From Saccoglossus kowalevskii (taxonomy: Eukaryota; Hemichordata; Enteropneusta; Harrimaniidae), in assembly GCF_000003605.2 (NCBI RefSeq), contig NW_003135346.1:207314-238600 (forward strand): a stretch of 31,287 nt of DNA, written 5' to 3'. The notes beneath the pieces were generated by a model, which saw only the letters and a program-made list of their open reading frames with translations, made no database searches and was not told the DNA's origin. How positions within the stretch are numbered: the stretch's first letter is position 1; every line of letters begins with the position of its first letter. Below, piece by piece: positions 1 to 10,924 of this stretch. The position numbers and the translations under genes were made by a program.

Positions 1-192
1 AATTATGCATGAGCTTGCCGAAGTATACATTCGCTGTGTATATGATTGGTTTTGCTTGTAAAGGTCAATTACAATTCACTTCCGGTTTTTTCTCTTTTAA
101 ACATTAAATTAAACGGTGGCGAAGATTCAGATCCTTTCTGAAATATAATTGCTTATTTTATGTCCTAAAGGACAACCACTTGTAACTTGTTG

Positions 193-247
193 TTAAATGT
201 TTGAGTAATCTGGCAATAAACAGTTTCCGTGGCAACGAGATCCCGAA
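193..247 (-). CDS. Possible last exon of VWD gene (short Cys-containing tail)
   Basis: After the acceptor GGTTGGCTGAG, a frame that matches the exon 5 phase encodes SGSRCHGNCLLPDYSNI and then TAA. Completing the split codon gives Ser. Cysteine pairs just after a VWD domain are common, and the join makes a whole number of codons (1203 nt). The acceptor has only a modest pyrimidine tract, and a stop and AATAAA at the end of exon 5 give an alternative ending, so confidence is moderate. No clear AATAAA was seen downstream of 193. Confidence 0.45.
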
Positions 248-3200
248 CTCAGCCAACCGGTTCCGTATAAAAAAAGCATTTTAAAAATTATAAACACAAA
301 CAAAAACAAAAATAACTGAACAACTCCAACAAAATATAATCCTTTGAATAATATAGTTTCAAGGGCATTCGCTTCTGAAAATGTCATCATATGGCGTGTC
401 AATAACATTTTGAGTACCCTGTCGAATTATGTTATTACTCATTTCGTAAATGTTACTGTAACAGCGGAAAATGATTGGAACCAGGAGCTATATCAACATA
501 TGGATTACATTAATAGGTAACAGATGCCACAGCCAAAAAATACAGAAAGTGATAGTACTCTGAATAATCAGGCATTTTGCGGTTGATATGACTCAAAAAG
601 ATTTCACTGATGATTGGACATAACCATGAACGTTAGTAATTATCAATCATTTACCAAAAAATTCCGATGTTAAACTATTTAGAATCCATATTAACCGGAT
701 GTCACTATTTTGATCGGTGCTATACACACGAACACATTTCGTGGTACCATAGTCTTCACACAGCGTTCGATACGTGTCAAATAAACCGATACATAGTTAC
801 TAAGTGTATTAAGTACATCAAATTCGAACTTCTCGTTATAAAACCATGTTATTGTGTACGTTTTATTTATTTGCATACCTGTTTGCTATTTTCCAACTAT
901 CTCCAAACTCGTCGACATCTGTCGCAGGAGACCCGTCAGGCTTGATAAGATCGTTTTCTGGATTACCGTCAGCATTTCCCAACAGCCCACACACATTACC
1001 ATACATAGTATTGCTGTTCAGGGCCATCAGTATTTGATGTGGCTTTCCTCTCCACGTGATTGTCAAACGCGGGTTGTGCAGGCGCACTATCGTTGTACCT
1101 CGTACTGTCTGCACAGTGCCAAGGTCTAGGCCGACGGAGGCTGATGTTCCGTTGACTAGCTTTCCTTGAACCTGTATGTAAAATGTATGAATAAAAAAAA
1201 ATGAAGAATAAAACAACGCCATAGTATACCACTGTAACAAGATATTGCACAATTCGCGAGTAGCAAAAGTAACTTATTGTTTAATATTCCATGTAGTGTG
1301 ATAGTGTATTGAGACAGTAAGAGGCAGGTATAAAGTGCAAATTATTATTCTATTCTATTCTATTCTATTCTATTCTATTCTATTCTATTCTATTCTATTC
1401 TATTCCAACTCCTCGTGATGTTTTAGCGCAAACTGGATCAAGTTATACATGAAACAACAACACATAAAACATGCACCTACATGTACAACTTGGGTATATT
1501 ACAATAACAGGACTGTCCAGCGCTACCTAATTGCACCCACCTCGAAGGAATTGTCTTCGAGCATTCTAATCATCAATTTGCCGTTAATATACACGTTGAT
1601 TGCAACTATGCGTGTTACACCTTGGTACGGCGAACGAACATTCCGGCTTCGAAAGTCACCAGCAATAGTGAACGACGGCGTGTTTCCATTTAGACAGTCT
1701 TGGACGAGGATGTAAGAGCAATATCCTTGATAGTCAAATTTCAACCCATCGAATGTCAGTAGATGAGGATCTCCAGCGATGTTAGCGCCTGCAATAGATG
1801 TTGTAGATGAAATTACACTCCAATAAAAAGTGGAATATATTAGGAAAAAACGTTGTCACATTATAATATGATGATGTAGTATAGGCAATATTTGGGTTTA
1901 AAGACAACTTATACTGAGTGAACGTTTATAGAGGAAGCAGAACCAGGTTCGATATAATAAATTGTTGTTTCAATTTTCTCAATGACAAGTCTGCATTTTT
2001 ATTTTAACTGGTTAATCAGTGGTTATTCTTAAAGATGTAAATGTTACGATATGCAAATTTACTGATTTGTGAGTTAGAGCAATCATGGCATGCGTAATAA
2101 CTCTATATTGTGCAGAAGTTTCAATATATACGACAAGAAAGCACCAAGTACGGTGGCGTAGTGCATTATATCATACAGCTCTCCGGGTAGTGGCGCTAAA
2201 CTCACTACAAACGAACAGAGAGGGGCGCGCCTGTTGCTGACACGTCTGGAGTGTGGAGATACGTGAAATAATCGTAATAATGTACACGTACTGTCTTTTT
2301 GTTTGATATTTACCACCATCTCTCATCATTTTGGTCGCAGCACCTTTGATTTACGACTTACTATCCTGGTTGTTAAACGACACTGATAAATGTAACATGG
2401 TTAATGCGATGGACCGTACCACGATCAGCAGAAACGATCACGATTTCACACTACACGATAATTACTTACACTTCTGAATTGAGATTACACCACTGTAACT
2501 GGGGATGTCCGTGTCCTCCCAATAGACTTCATAATCGACATTACTGCTACCAACAGTAAAAGCATTTGAGCCCGAAACTCCAGACACGGTCATTGTGTCT
2601 GTAATGGGATTGGGAGGTGTTTGGCCGGCTTGTACGATGGCATAGAATATATCTGCATCACCACCTACGTTGCCAGTAATTTCCAATCGGATTTCACTAC
2701 TTTGACAGGTGTCCCAAAATGCGTCAACAACATAGCCACCATGACCTTCAGAGAAAAACAGCACACATTCACATATCTTTAAGACAATGTTGTGGGAAAT
2801 TGTTTTGCAATGCCATACATAGTTTGGAGTATAATAACTCATTGACTGATTGAATCATTGCCCTTTACCATGTCTGCTAGAAGGTGAATTGCTTATTTAG
2901 TATCTTAAGCGACCCCGTATGCAGTGGTTTACTCTGTGGTGTGGTAATGTACATGTTCTATAGTGCGCTGTACCCGTATTAGCTCTTTGAGCACGAGGGA
3001 AAGAATTCACAGTATGTCATAGTATGTAGTGTTATACATTTCTATAACGCATCGATTACATGACAATACAATGGGAAAAACATGTACCTACGCATATATT
3101 CCACGGATTTATACGTCATCGGAAATACATCAATAGATTGTCTGTTTTTTCGTTATTATATTTGAACTCAAATTATTTTTTGCTTTATTTGTGAGAACTA

Positions 3201-4906
3201 TTATTATATACAAAATGAGAGCATATCCTTTGTGATTACAAAAATATCCAAATGCACAACCTACACTTATTAACTGGTACGGATCCTTGTCCTTGCGTGG
3301 GATCAGTGCTGTCTTTCCAATGGATCACATAGTCAATAGTGTTGTCTGATACGGTTTGAACTTCTGAACTAGACGGTGGCGCTGATGTGAACGTATAGGG
3401 GTAAACGGCGGGTACTATACCCCCTGCAGGCACGATGGCAAATTCAATCGTAGCGGAGGCTGTCAGATCGCTGATCTCGATGCGTATATTCTTCTGTACG
3501 CAGGTGTCCCAGAATGCATCAACCTGATACCCGTCTGAATAGATTTAAGATAAGGAGCAATTACGATGCGTAATTAAGTACAACCCAGTTGTAAACCAAC
3601 AAGAAGAACTAGTTGTAATCTGCCAAAAGCTGGACGAAAGGTTCACTCTCAAGGAACAGGTTTGTCCAGAAAAATGCCACGAAGCATTAAAATTACATTC
3701 CACTTGGTACCATTGCTAGTAGCACACTTTAATTTGTAATTATTCAATTTACTTCTTATTAGTCGTTGCAAAGTTCCCGCAAAGTGCAGCGTGGGTAAAT
3801 TATGTTCTTATTCTGTGATTACGAGTATATTTATACGGTAATAATAAAATAATTAAGACACAAGTACTTCCCTCATCAGCAAGAGCTTTATGTTTAATAA
3901 TTCACAGTACCGACGAGCATACATTATCGACAGAACTATGTACTTATGTTTGGTCACTCAAGGAAAACACTATTGCGCATCGAATCACATGGACAATTCT
4001 TCTCGTGGTAGTCCATAATATAGCTGTAGCAAACGTTGAATGCATTTTATGTTTGAAGGAAAACTTTATCATAGTATGTAGACCCCACAACTCCACACTG
4101 AACAAAAGAAATGAACTCGTATCATCATGCCGACACAGATCAGATTGACTATCATATTAATTTATAATGCATGCTTGTTGGTGCAGTGAATTATTAAACA
4201 TAAAACTGCTGATGAGTGAGGTACTTGTGTCTTACGAGTTTTAATATTTATGTAGTTGTGTCTTAATTCCTATATTACCGTATCTATCCGTTCTACACTA
4301 TCGCGTGTGCCACATACACTATGTAACATACAATTCCTGCCAGCTGCGAACAGAAAATTCCACGTCGCAATTTTAAGACCACAATATGCATGTTAGTTAA
4401 TCCTTTCGATTTTGTTATTTTATAATTTTCAACGAGAGGGTAAAACTAATAATCCCATTACGCCTGGTAATTTTGGGTTTTACTTCGACTGTTACATTTA
4501 TGATATATTGTGTTATTTTTAGTATGTCCGCAAATTAAAATCAAAACACCCCCACAATATTCAGAAATTGAAACATATGAATGTTGTACACAACAGTAGA
4601 TATCCGCAAAAACAATGGTTTAAAGGCAAAGTTAAAGACAGCGGTTTTCATACCGATATTAGTCACCCAATAAATCGCACAATCTTCCGAAATTTCTTCG
4701 TATTCCGATTGCTGACTTTACAATTGTTACATTGCATTTGGTTACAAGTTATTTGTGAATGTAGTACATGAAATAATCACGTCTAAAAGAAAAAAAAATA
4801 TGGTGCTGGCTTTAGATGATAGTAAAGTATTTGACATATACTTACTTGTACAGGAGACAACGCTTATTATGAGCACGAGAAACAACACATAGCGAACAAC
4901 CATCAT
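193..4906 (-). CDS. Secreted VWD-domain protein with two tandem novel modules (spliced gene model)
   Basis: Gene model of six exons, complement of join(193-247, 879-1171, 1541-1788, 2470-2745, 3265-3534, 4846-4906). Every intron is GT-AG and all phases agree (1,1,1,0,2), giving 401 codons including the stop. In order, the product has a hydrophobic signal peptide (first ~19 residues), two ~90-residue modules that resemble each other, and a von Willebrand factor type D domain of about 180 residues. The product should be exported; VWD domains occur in mucins, zonadhesin-like proteins and other extracellular matrix or adhesive proteins, so an extracellular structural or adhesive role is inferred. 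No transmembrane segment follows the signal peptide. The last exon is the weakest part: exon 5 could also read through to a stop at 863-865, overlapping an AATAAA. The exact family is not recognised. Confidence 0.75.
248..878 (-). other. Putative intron 5 of VWD gene
   Basis: This is a 631-bp AT-rich stretch between exon 5 and the possible last exon. The short reading frames on either strand (for example 667-945 plus) show no recognisable domain and no codon structure. If exon 5 reads through to its own stop, this becomes downstream flanking DNA. Confidence 0.45.
879..1171 (-). CDS. Exon 5 of VWD gene: C-terminal half of VWD domain
   Basis: A 293-nt exon starting in phase 0 after ACATACAG. 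It contains VRLHNPRLTITWRGK, the signature CGLLGNADGNPENDL, and the closing DEFGDSWKIAN. The CGLxGNxxGxxxxD block is the standard VWD C-terminal (calcium-binding) region, and FGDSWK marks the domain end. The donor CAAACAG|GTATGC follows at 878. If that donor is not used, the frame stops at 863-865 within AAATAAATAA, which also supplies a polyadenylation hexamer. Confidence 0.85.
1346..1405. repeat. (TATTC)12 microsatellite
   Basis: Twelve uninterrupted copies of the pentamer TATTC lie in the intron between VWD exons 4 and 5 (1172-1540). The array is perfect, so it is probably length-variable between individuals. Confidence 0.97.
1541..1788 (-). CDS. Exon 4 of VWD gene: N-terminal half of VWD domain
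   Basis: A 248-nt exon that encodes the diagnostic VWD opening: IAGDPHLLTFDGLKFDYQG, then CSYILVQDC. The GDPH-x3-FDG motif and the Y-x4-C-x-Y-L-x2-C pattern are hallmarks of the family. The exon continues through the strands INVYINGKLM and ends DNSFE. The phase 0 donor GAG|GTGGGT at 1540 is chosen because it joins in frame to exon 5 (SFE-VQGKLVNG). The alternative donor at ATTAG|GTAGCG would break the frame. Confidence 0.85.
1789..2469 (-). other. Intron 3 of VWD gene
   Basis: A 681-bp intron between the second novel module and the VWD domain, bounded by GTAAGT and TTGCAG in minus-strand sense. The frame at 2083-2319 minus has no recognisable domain and lacks splice support. Confidence 0.8.
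2470..2745 (-). CDS. Exon 3 of VWD gene: second copy of unrecognised ~90-residue module
   Basis: A 276-nt exon, again phase 1 to phase 1, with acceptor TTTCTCTGAAG and donor T|GTAAGT. It starts HGGYVVDAFWDTCQSSEIR and ends ...VISIQKC. It aligns with exon 2 over its full length, sharing VDAFWDTC, an IRLEI/IRIEI strand, AIVxAG and a DYxVxW core. Divergence outside these blocks is large, so the duplication is old and under constraint rather than recent. The last codon (TGC) is completed in exon 4. Confidence 0.8.
2746..3264 (-). other. Intron 2 of VWD gene
   Basis: A 519-bp intron separating the two homologous module exons. It is AT-rich and no repeat or coding block was seen in it. Its sequence shows no visible similarity to the other introns, in keeping with an old duplication. 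Confidence 0.8.
3265..3534 (-). CDS. Exon 2 of VWD gene: first copy of unrecognised ~90-residue module
   Basis: A 270-nt exon, phase 1 at both ends, so the module can be inserted or duplicated without a frameshift. It begins NGYQVDAFWDTCVQKN and ends ...SVPVNKC, so the module has one cysteine near its start and one at its end. The acceptor is ...CTATTCAG and the donor is T|GTAGGT. Residues shared with exon 3 are VDAFWDTC, IR-EI, AIV-AG, DY--x-W-D and the terminal KC. The alternating hydrophobic pattern suggests a small beta-sandwich, which is inference only. I do not recognise the family. Confidence 0.8.
3834..4282. mobile_element. MITE-like inverted-repeat element in intron 1 of VWD gene
   Basis: The outer ends read TACGGTAATA (left) and its complement TATTACCGTA (right). 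Further in, 3856-3905 and 4186-4232 are inverted copies matching at nearly every base over about 47-50 bp, both carrying AGACACAAGTAC, CTCATCAGCA and ATGTTTAATAATTCAC. The right arm holds an extra ~30-bp piece between two GTGTCTTA copies, as if the tip had been duplicated. Intervening DNA of about 280 bp has no coding potential. TA dinucleotides flank the inner arms, as in Tc1/mariner-type MITEs. It lies within the 1.3-kb intron 3535-4845. Confidence 0.75.
4846..4906 (-). CDS. Exon 1 of VWD gene: signal peptide
   Basis: This 61-nt exon is too short for a simple ORF scan. It encodes MMVVRYVLFLVLIISVVSC followed by Thr: a short positively charged start, a long hydrophobic core and small residues near a likely cleavage site, which is a classic secretory signal. 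It ends in phase 1 at a strong donor (GTAAGTAT starting at 4845). Two adjacent ATGs (4906 and 4903) could both serve; the upstream one is taken. The partial Asn codon it leaves is completed by the next exon. Confidence 0.8.
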
Positions 4907-5841
4907 GAAAATAATTTGTCAGCGGAGAAAGCAGAATCTTTAGAACCACATCAGTTCACGGCGATTTGTTGTGTGGGGATGCTGACAATATTGGTTTCAT
5001 TATGAGCCGCACCTGTTAGGGATTATCATTTGAGGGGTTGCCAGGGAGGGCGCTATTGAATATATATAATACATCACTAGCTCTTTCAATGTACCATACA
5101 AATTATATTGTCGGTTTCAGTTCATACTCTACACTAGAAAAATCCAGCATTACACAACATGTTCGAAAAACTTTCATGTTGTTTTGCTGAATGGTTGACT
5201 GAAACGTCGACTGTATGATGTAAACGATGCAAATGTGAAGCAAACAGAGTAACTACTAGTAAATTAAACTACCATACTTGGTATTGATATTAGAATGATA
5301 AACTGCCAACGTGTTTTGTTTATTAGTTCATTTCCGTAGCATAATTATACCACATTGAATGATTGATCTAGTTCGTATAGACATGATTTTCAGACATTTT
5401 ATCACACCAGCAGAGTATATGTAATTTATTCCAGACCCATCGGTGCAATGCGATAGATAATCCATCACATATGACACATACTACGTTAGTAAAAATGTAT
5501 GATTGCACTGGCGTATTATGCTAATATTTTCACCAAATATTGTAGGCTTAAATGTACCGAATCCACCACGGACACATGGGTTCAGCTGGTACCCTAGTGA
5601 TCTGAACGAATTTGATGTTGGCCGTGTGATACCCTGCATTCACAGATTGGCAATGTCCGTCAAATATACAAAAATCTCTCGAGTTTTATTTAGCTAATTA
5701 GTAGATTCTTCCAAGGTCTGAATGATTGTCGGAAAAGGTCAGTTTTGGGGATAGAATAATTGCAGCAAACAACTCTTTTTGAAAGCGACAGGCAGTTTAG
5801 TAAGCAGGAGGACGGGTGTTATAGTAGTGACCTTGAATACG
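4907..5841. other. 5' flank of VWD gene, no gene seen
   Basis: About 0.9 kb of AT-rich DNA upstream of the VWD gene. It holds the TATA-like run at 5061-5069 and a weak 8-bp hairpin near 5152-5188 (ACAACATG / CATGTTGT). The frame at 5503-5697 plus has no recognisable features. Confidence 0.6.
5061..5069 (-). promoter_or_regulatory. TATA-like box upstream of VWD gene
   Basis: A TATATATA run lies about 155 bp upstream of the start codon of exon 1, on the expected side for minus-strand transcription. This would place transcription start near 5030-5040 and give a 5' UTR of about 130 nt. It is inferred from position and composition only, and AT-rich DNA produces such runs by chance. Confidence 0.35.
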
Positions 5842-5988
5842 GAAACGTTGTCTCCCTTTATGGAAATGGCGTCCCAGAATATGGGAATGGTGATCGCATA
5901 TGGTGAAACTGCCCACACAAATACAGAAATGACGTCTCCGTATATGTAAATGGCGAATGCAAATAAGGAAATGGTGAATATAGATGGG
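5842..5988. repeat. Degenerate 21-bp tandem repeat, seven units
   Basis: Seven consecutive 21-bp units in exact register start at 5842, 5863, 5884, 5905, 5926, 5947 and 5968. Each begins with a variant of GAAATGG and most carry TATG near the end. The units differ at many positions but no indel disturbs the period. The minus strand stays open (frames covering 5797-6049) and reads as a repeating His- and Ile-rich 7-residue pattern. This is expected from a 21-bp period and is not by itself evidence of a gene. Confidence 0.85.
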
Positions 5989-8900
5989 AAGCGTAATGAT
6001 GCCGATGTTCCAGCCGAAAATACCAGTTTCTACTATCATTAAATATCAAGAATGAATCAGGTATATGATTATAATGATAGACACCGTTTATTTAGTGCAG
6101 ACTACAATGTACCGGGAGAGATAATGGCACGCCAAAAGTTGAAAAATTGTAATTTGATAAAAAATAATTCCATCGTGTAAAGTAAAAAAAAAAAATACGA
6201 ATGCAAAATAAAATGATAAGTATTTTGAATATACTTACTTATTTATAATAGTGCAAAAATGTAACAAAATGCATTTTTTGTTTTTCCGAAACCGGATCTT
6301 GTTTGTGTGTCGTATGGTAATACATTGAACGTTATCCGAATGTTGATTGAATGTTTTTCACTTTGATTTTCAGATCGCTTTCGAAATGGCCGATTTTATA
6401 AGTTATTTTGTTTAAATGAATCCTGCTACAGATGTGTTGGTTCCATATCTCTGAAATCTTTTGACCAATCATGTTCAAAATTACGTCATTTGTTTTGTGA
6501 TCAAAGCCAAAATGTAAGAATGTCGTCTCTTATTCACCTTAAAGTGATTACGTGTCAAATACAGCATCAGTTTCAAGGCTGTTTCATTAATACATCACTT
6601 ACTTTCTCTCTTAATTCACGGATACGGTTTTCACTAGTTGCACTCTTTTCTACAACGAGATTTTTCTGTTTGTGTTTACTAATTTACTGTTTAACTAGAT
6701 TAACCAAATTCAACAATCAATTTTAAACATTTGAATTACGAAATGGTACATCTTCATGGTTTAATTATTTTCAAAATAATGAAATAAAATAACTATTGTG
6801 AACAATCAAAATATACTCTTGTATACAATGACGCATATCGTCAGTTGATATGGTTACGTGACGTCACAATCTTCACATTACCTGTTATCATGTTGCGCGG
6901 CCGTGTTTATCACAATGATATGGCATCATAACGGGCTGTGGCGTCCTCTCAATTTGGTTCAAGGATACTACAAACGACGTCACTCGTATCAACCGCTTGG
7001 TTTTACGAATGCATGATATCAGGCGATAGCATCATAAAGTCGTTGGTGACTGTTTTTTTCTCCAGTGTATGTTAGTTGGGAGTATTAGGACTGGTCATTG
7101 AAAGTCCATGGCAATGTCTGGGCGCAGACTTTTCCTTATCCTGATTTAATATTGGAAACAGCACTGTTATAACAAGAATATATATAGCTAAATACAAACA
7201 CTGGAATAATGTATCTGTATTTTCAAATATTTTAACTGGATGTGATTATTGTGATTCATTGCCACGTGCTTCATTGGAACATATGTTCTCAGTGCAGCAC
7301 GACTCCTTTTAAAGTGTTATTTAATTATGTAAACACACCTGTTACTGCACGTGGTAACTAACCACACAAACAGTTGAAAAAACATAACATCTTATGTCCA
7401 TGTTGACGCTAGTACACTTACTATAATTCATTGCTATCAGAAGTATGCTGGTTAGGTCACGTCACTGTAAAAATGGTCACTTCATACGTGGACCATATTT
7501 TGACTTTGTCGTCGTAATATTATAATCTTGCTCATATATTTGGCTTTGGTGTAAAATAGGAACGCAGAATTAAATATATGCGTCACCAATTTGATTATTT
7601 AGTTTTTCCTTCGTCGGAAACCGTATTAGGTAGTGATATGATTGGTTCTGAGGATTTTGAAACTGTAAAGTTGAAGTATGTGAATCAGACCAAGGTACCA
7701 ATGTGTTAAATAAGTTTTTAGTTTTGTGATAACATTTTAAATCAGTGGTTTATTAGACTTTGATGGCATTGTCGAAAACGTAGTCTTGATGAATGACACA
7801 TCAACGCATATCGAGCCAGGCCATTTCATCAACGCATTCAGGTAAGACTATGATATCGGACGATTTAGAGGTTGATGTTGCGAGTACAGACCTTGCGCAT
7901 AAGTATGTGTAGATATCAATCAAAATGTTTAATATGTCGGTTCTTCTATCATTGTTGATGTACACGAATAATAATGAATCGTGTCAACGCAAGATGTAGA
8001 ACGAAGTGATGGATTCAATCCAGATGGTGGCATGCGTATGGAAAGAGTGTTATATGCCAATGACATCATATTTATGTGCGTTTGGCTTATTTCATAGTTT
8101 AATTTAATTCGATACGGGCCTGTTAGTTTTAAAGATTCGAGTTGGGTTCCTTATGTATTGGGTGATTGCACAATATGTTGACACGAGAACATGATTGTAA
8201 TCGAAATAGCAAGCATACATACGAACATATACACATGGGATAGGAGATACGAAGTCACAAGTCGGCAAGTCCGCTTTGAACAGACGCGCTGCCCATTACG
8301 AAACACCACACTGTACCAATGAAAACATGTTGTTATATGCGTGTGGTGGATACGCTCTTACAATGACTAGTTGGCGTGCGTAATTCGAATCTATGACGTC
8401 ACATATGACGTCAGCTGTGAAGGATGGAATGATGGTATGATTTTATATTCAAGGTTAGCACGCTGTCAAGCACAAATTCCTGTTTTTGTCGTGACGTCGA
8501 GTTTATGGTTTTACAAGCATTAAGGATAAACTATTTCAAATACATTTACATGGTATAGCGACTGAATCACGATATGTTCACATGTGTGAATAACCATGTC
8601 ATCATTATCGTTAAGCTAAGGTGATACATACGTAGAATATCGAATGACACCAAATTTACGGTGGGGGTCAGCCCTTGGCATCATCGCTATTCGAGAATAA
8701 GATTGTTGGGCATGTTTATTAATTTCTATACGAAATAAGTGTAAATAAGTCTAGCAGCATGGAGGATATGTATACCCTTCAATTCTTTGGATATATCATG
8801 GTCATGTTTTTTCATGCAGCTGTGTTTAATCTATCTGTTTATCTGCAGCGTTGACGAAAATGCTAAGTCGGCCGTTTTAGAGTTATATCTGTTGATGTTG

Positions 8901-10714
8901 TAAGAACATAGTAAGATTCAGAGTCATCAAATAACTTTTTTAAGGTAGAGATGCAGTTTACCTGACAGGTATTTTAAGTTAATTAGGAAGCCAAGATGAC
9001 CTCCCTTGTCCACAAAACTATATATTTTCGAAAAGCTTATTGTATTAATTTTAAAATGTTGTTAGTATTTTTTTATGGACTGTATATGAAATAAATGCAC
9101 AGAAATGTGCTTTTTTGATCAAAAGTGATTTAAAAAAAATAGTTTCTAAACCATGCTTCTGTTTCCTGTCAAAATTGGTTTATGAGTACATCTGTTTACT
9201 ATGAAGAAAGTGCCGTCTTGAAAACTGTCTACCAGTTGTCAATTTTGCAGGGCGGCAGCTCAAATTTCACTACTTCAAGTTTATGCATAAATTAACACCC
9301 AGGTTATTTGTCTGTACGATTGTTGTAACACTGTTCAACCCAAAACAATGCCCCGACGGCGTTTTGAAGATAAAACACATTGTCAATCATTTGTTAAAAT
9401 TTCAAAACAAAAGGTCAAAGCGTCTAGGAGCTATTTTTTTTTAAAGTTATGGGGTGTGCACTCAAAAAAAGCTAAGATAATAACAATTCACTCAGTAAGA
9501 AGTTTGCTAATGCTCATAATTAAAATGGCTGTAACAGTTCCAAATTTAAATATATTATTGTTTTTTTATAAGTAAACTATAGTGCATAATATGAGATCCC
9601 ATATCATCATGTCATCACCCGTGTATTTCACCCTTATACCGTCAAAAAAAGAAGTGATATCTAGAAATTAGATTCAGAGCTAAACGATTGAAAACTTGAA
9701 CAGACGTCATTTTCATTTTGCAAAACGAAATAGAATTATCATAAAAGCCAATCTTTCGATGTGCCTTTGAATTAAAAGCAGCATATGACTGGATAGACCG
9801 TGAAATGTTTTCTAAAAATACTTCTATATGCGTCAACATTCTGAAAGCACTCTATTTCAAAAACGCCATTGCAACAATCAAAGATTCAAGACATAACAAT
9901 TCTTCTTTTGATATGCAGACGATGTTGTATTGAATGACCAGTCATTGTTAATGTATACATGGTTTCTGTTTTACGATGCGATGCGATGAGCGCGAGTTAC
10001 TAGACAAATCCCCAAATACTCGACTTCATCACTCCTATTTGATTCTGACTTTGTTAAACGTGCCAGTTGTGTATTGTTCATGGTCTTTCTGGTACGCAAC
10101 GCCTCAGGGTGATCATATATGTTTATTTAATAGCCATTTTACCTAATAATATTAATAAACTTTCGTTCGGAAATAGTAAAAATGTACGATGTGACATTTA
10201 CAAGATATGGATTAAAAATCTCAGTCAGTTAAACGGAAACCATGACTTTCAACTTGGATAAGGAAATTCACTAATTCCAATTTTTGTGTCTGTAAGTTCG
10301 GATATTTAGGTCACGTGATCATAAACGCTGGTGGAGACCGTTCCGCATTTCGTTTGCTTTTCAAAAACAGAGTGAGCTAAAACATGTATTAACTGATAGA
10401 AAAATGTGGATACCCATCCAAACAAGAATCCGTGTTGCATGTGTACACTGCTCGTATGTAATACCCAAGCCTGGGGAATCACATCAAATGAGCTGGGAAA
10501 TCTATCTGGTATAATTGTCACAGGAGATTTACCACAGATTGCTTTAAACGCACAACTGTCTCCACTGAATACAACAACAATTTAAATGAATCTTAGAAAT
10601 ACAAAAAGAAGCCTAATCAGATACAGCAAAAGTTGACAATCTGATTAGGTCTATTATGTTCAGCAACGAACGTCTAGAAATGATACCTCAAGCATTACTA
10701 ATTTCTTTAAAATA
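5989..10714. other. 4.7-kb AT-rich stretch without recognisable genes
   Basis: No open frame longer than about 80 codons and no recognisable protein motif were seen on either strand. Scattered cAMP-response-like palindromes occur (TGACGTCA at 6859, 8394 and 8406; near matches GACGTCAC near 6975 and GTGACGTC near 8491). Homopolymer A and T runs are common. Frames at 6490-6726, 9348-9575, 9642-9839, 10067-10261 and 10306-10521 have no supporting features. Confidence 0.55.
8394..8413. promoter_or_regulatory. Paired CRE palindromes
   Basis: Two perfect 8-bp palindromes TGACGTCA lie at 8394-8401 and 8406-8413, twelve bases apart start to start. TGACGTCA is the consensus cAMP-response element bound by CREB/ATF bZIP dimers. 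A third perfect copy is at 6859-6866. The pairing is seen directly; regulatory function is inference, since no gene start lies close by. Confidence 0.4.
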
Positions 10715-10924
10715 CAACATCAAGTATATTGGATGCAACATCAAGTATATTGGATGCAACATCAAGTATATTGGATGCAACATCAAGTATATTGGATGCA
10801 ACATCAAGTATATTGGATGCAACATCAAGTATATTGGATGCAACATCAAGTATATTGGATGCAACATCAAGTATATTGGATGCAACATCAAGTATATTGG
10901 ATGCAACATCAAGTATATTGGATA
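10715..10924. repeat. Ten-unit 21-bp minisatellite, essentially perfect
   Basis: Ten tandem copies of a 21-bp unit (starting CAACATCAAGTATATTGGAT) have starts spaced exactly 21 bp from 10715 to 10904. Only the final base of the last unit deviates. Because the period is a multiple of three, several frames stay open through it on both strands, for example repeats of NIKYIGC or DATSSIL on the plus strand. The identity between units points to recent expansion or homogenisation. Confidence 0.97.

Noticed and set aside
667-1129. Plus-strand frames opposite VWD exon 5
   Set aside because: The minus strand encodes clear VWD motifs with splice sites; the plus-strand frames are shadows.
5797-6049. Two overlapping minus-strand frames (80 and 63 codons) as genes
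   Set aside because: They are products of the 21-bp degenerate repeat; retained only as a finding because the period is preserved.
10715-10924. CRISPR-like array
   Set aside because: The units abut with no unique spacers and the window is animal DNA.
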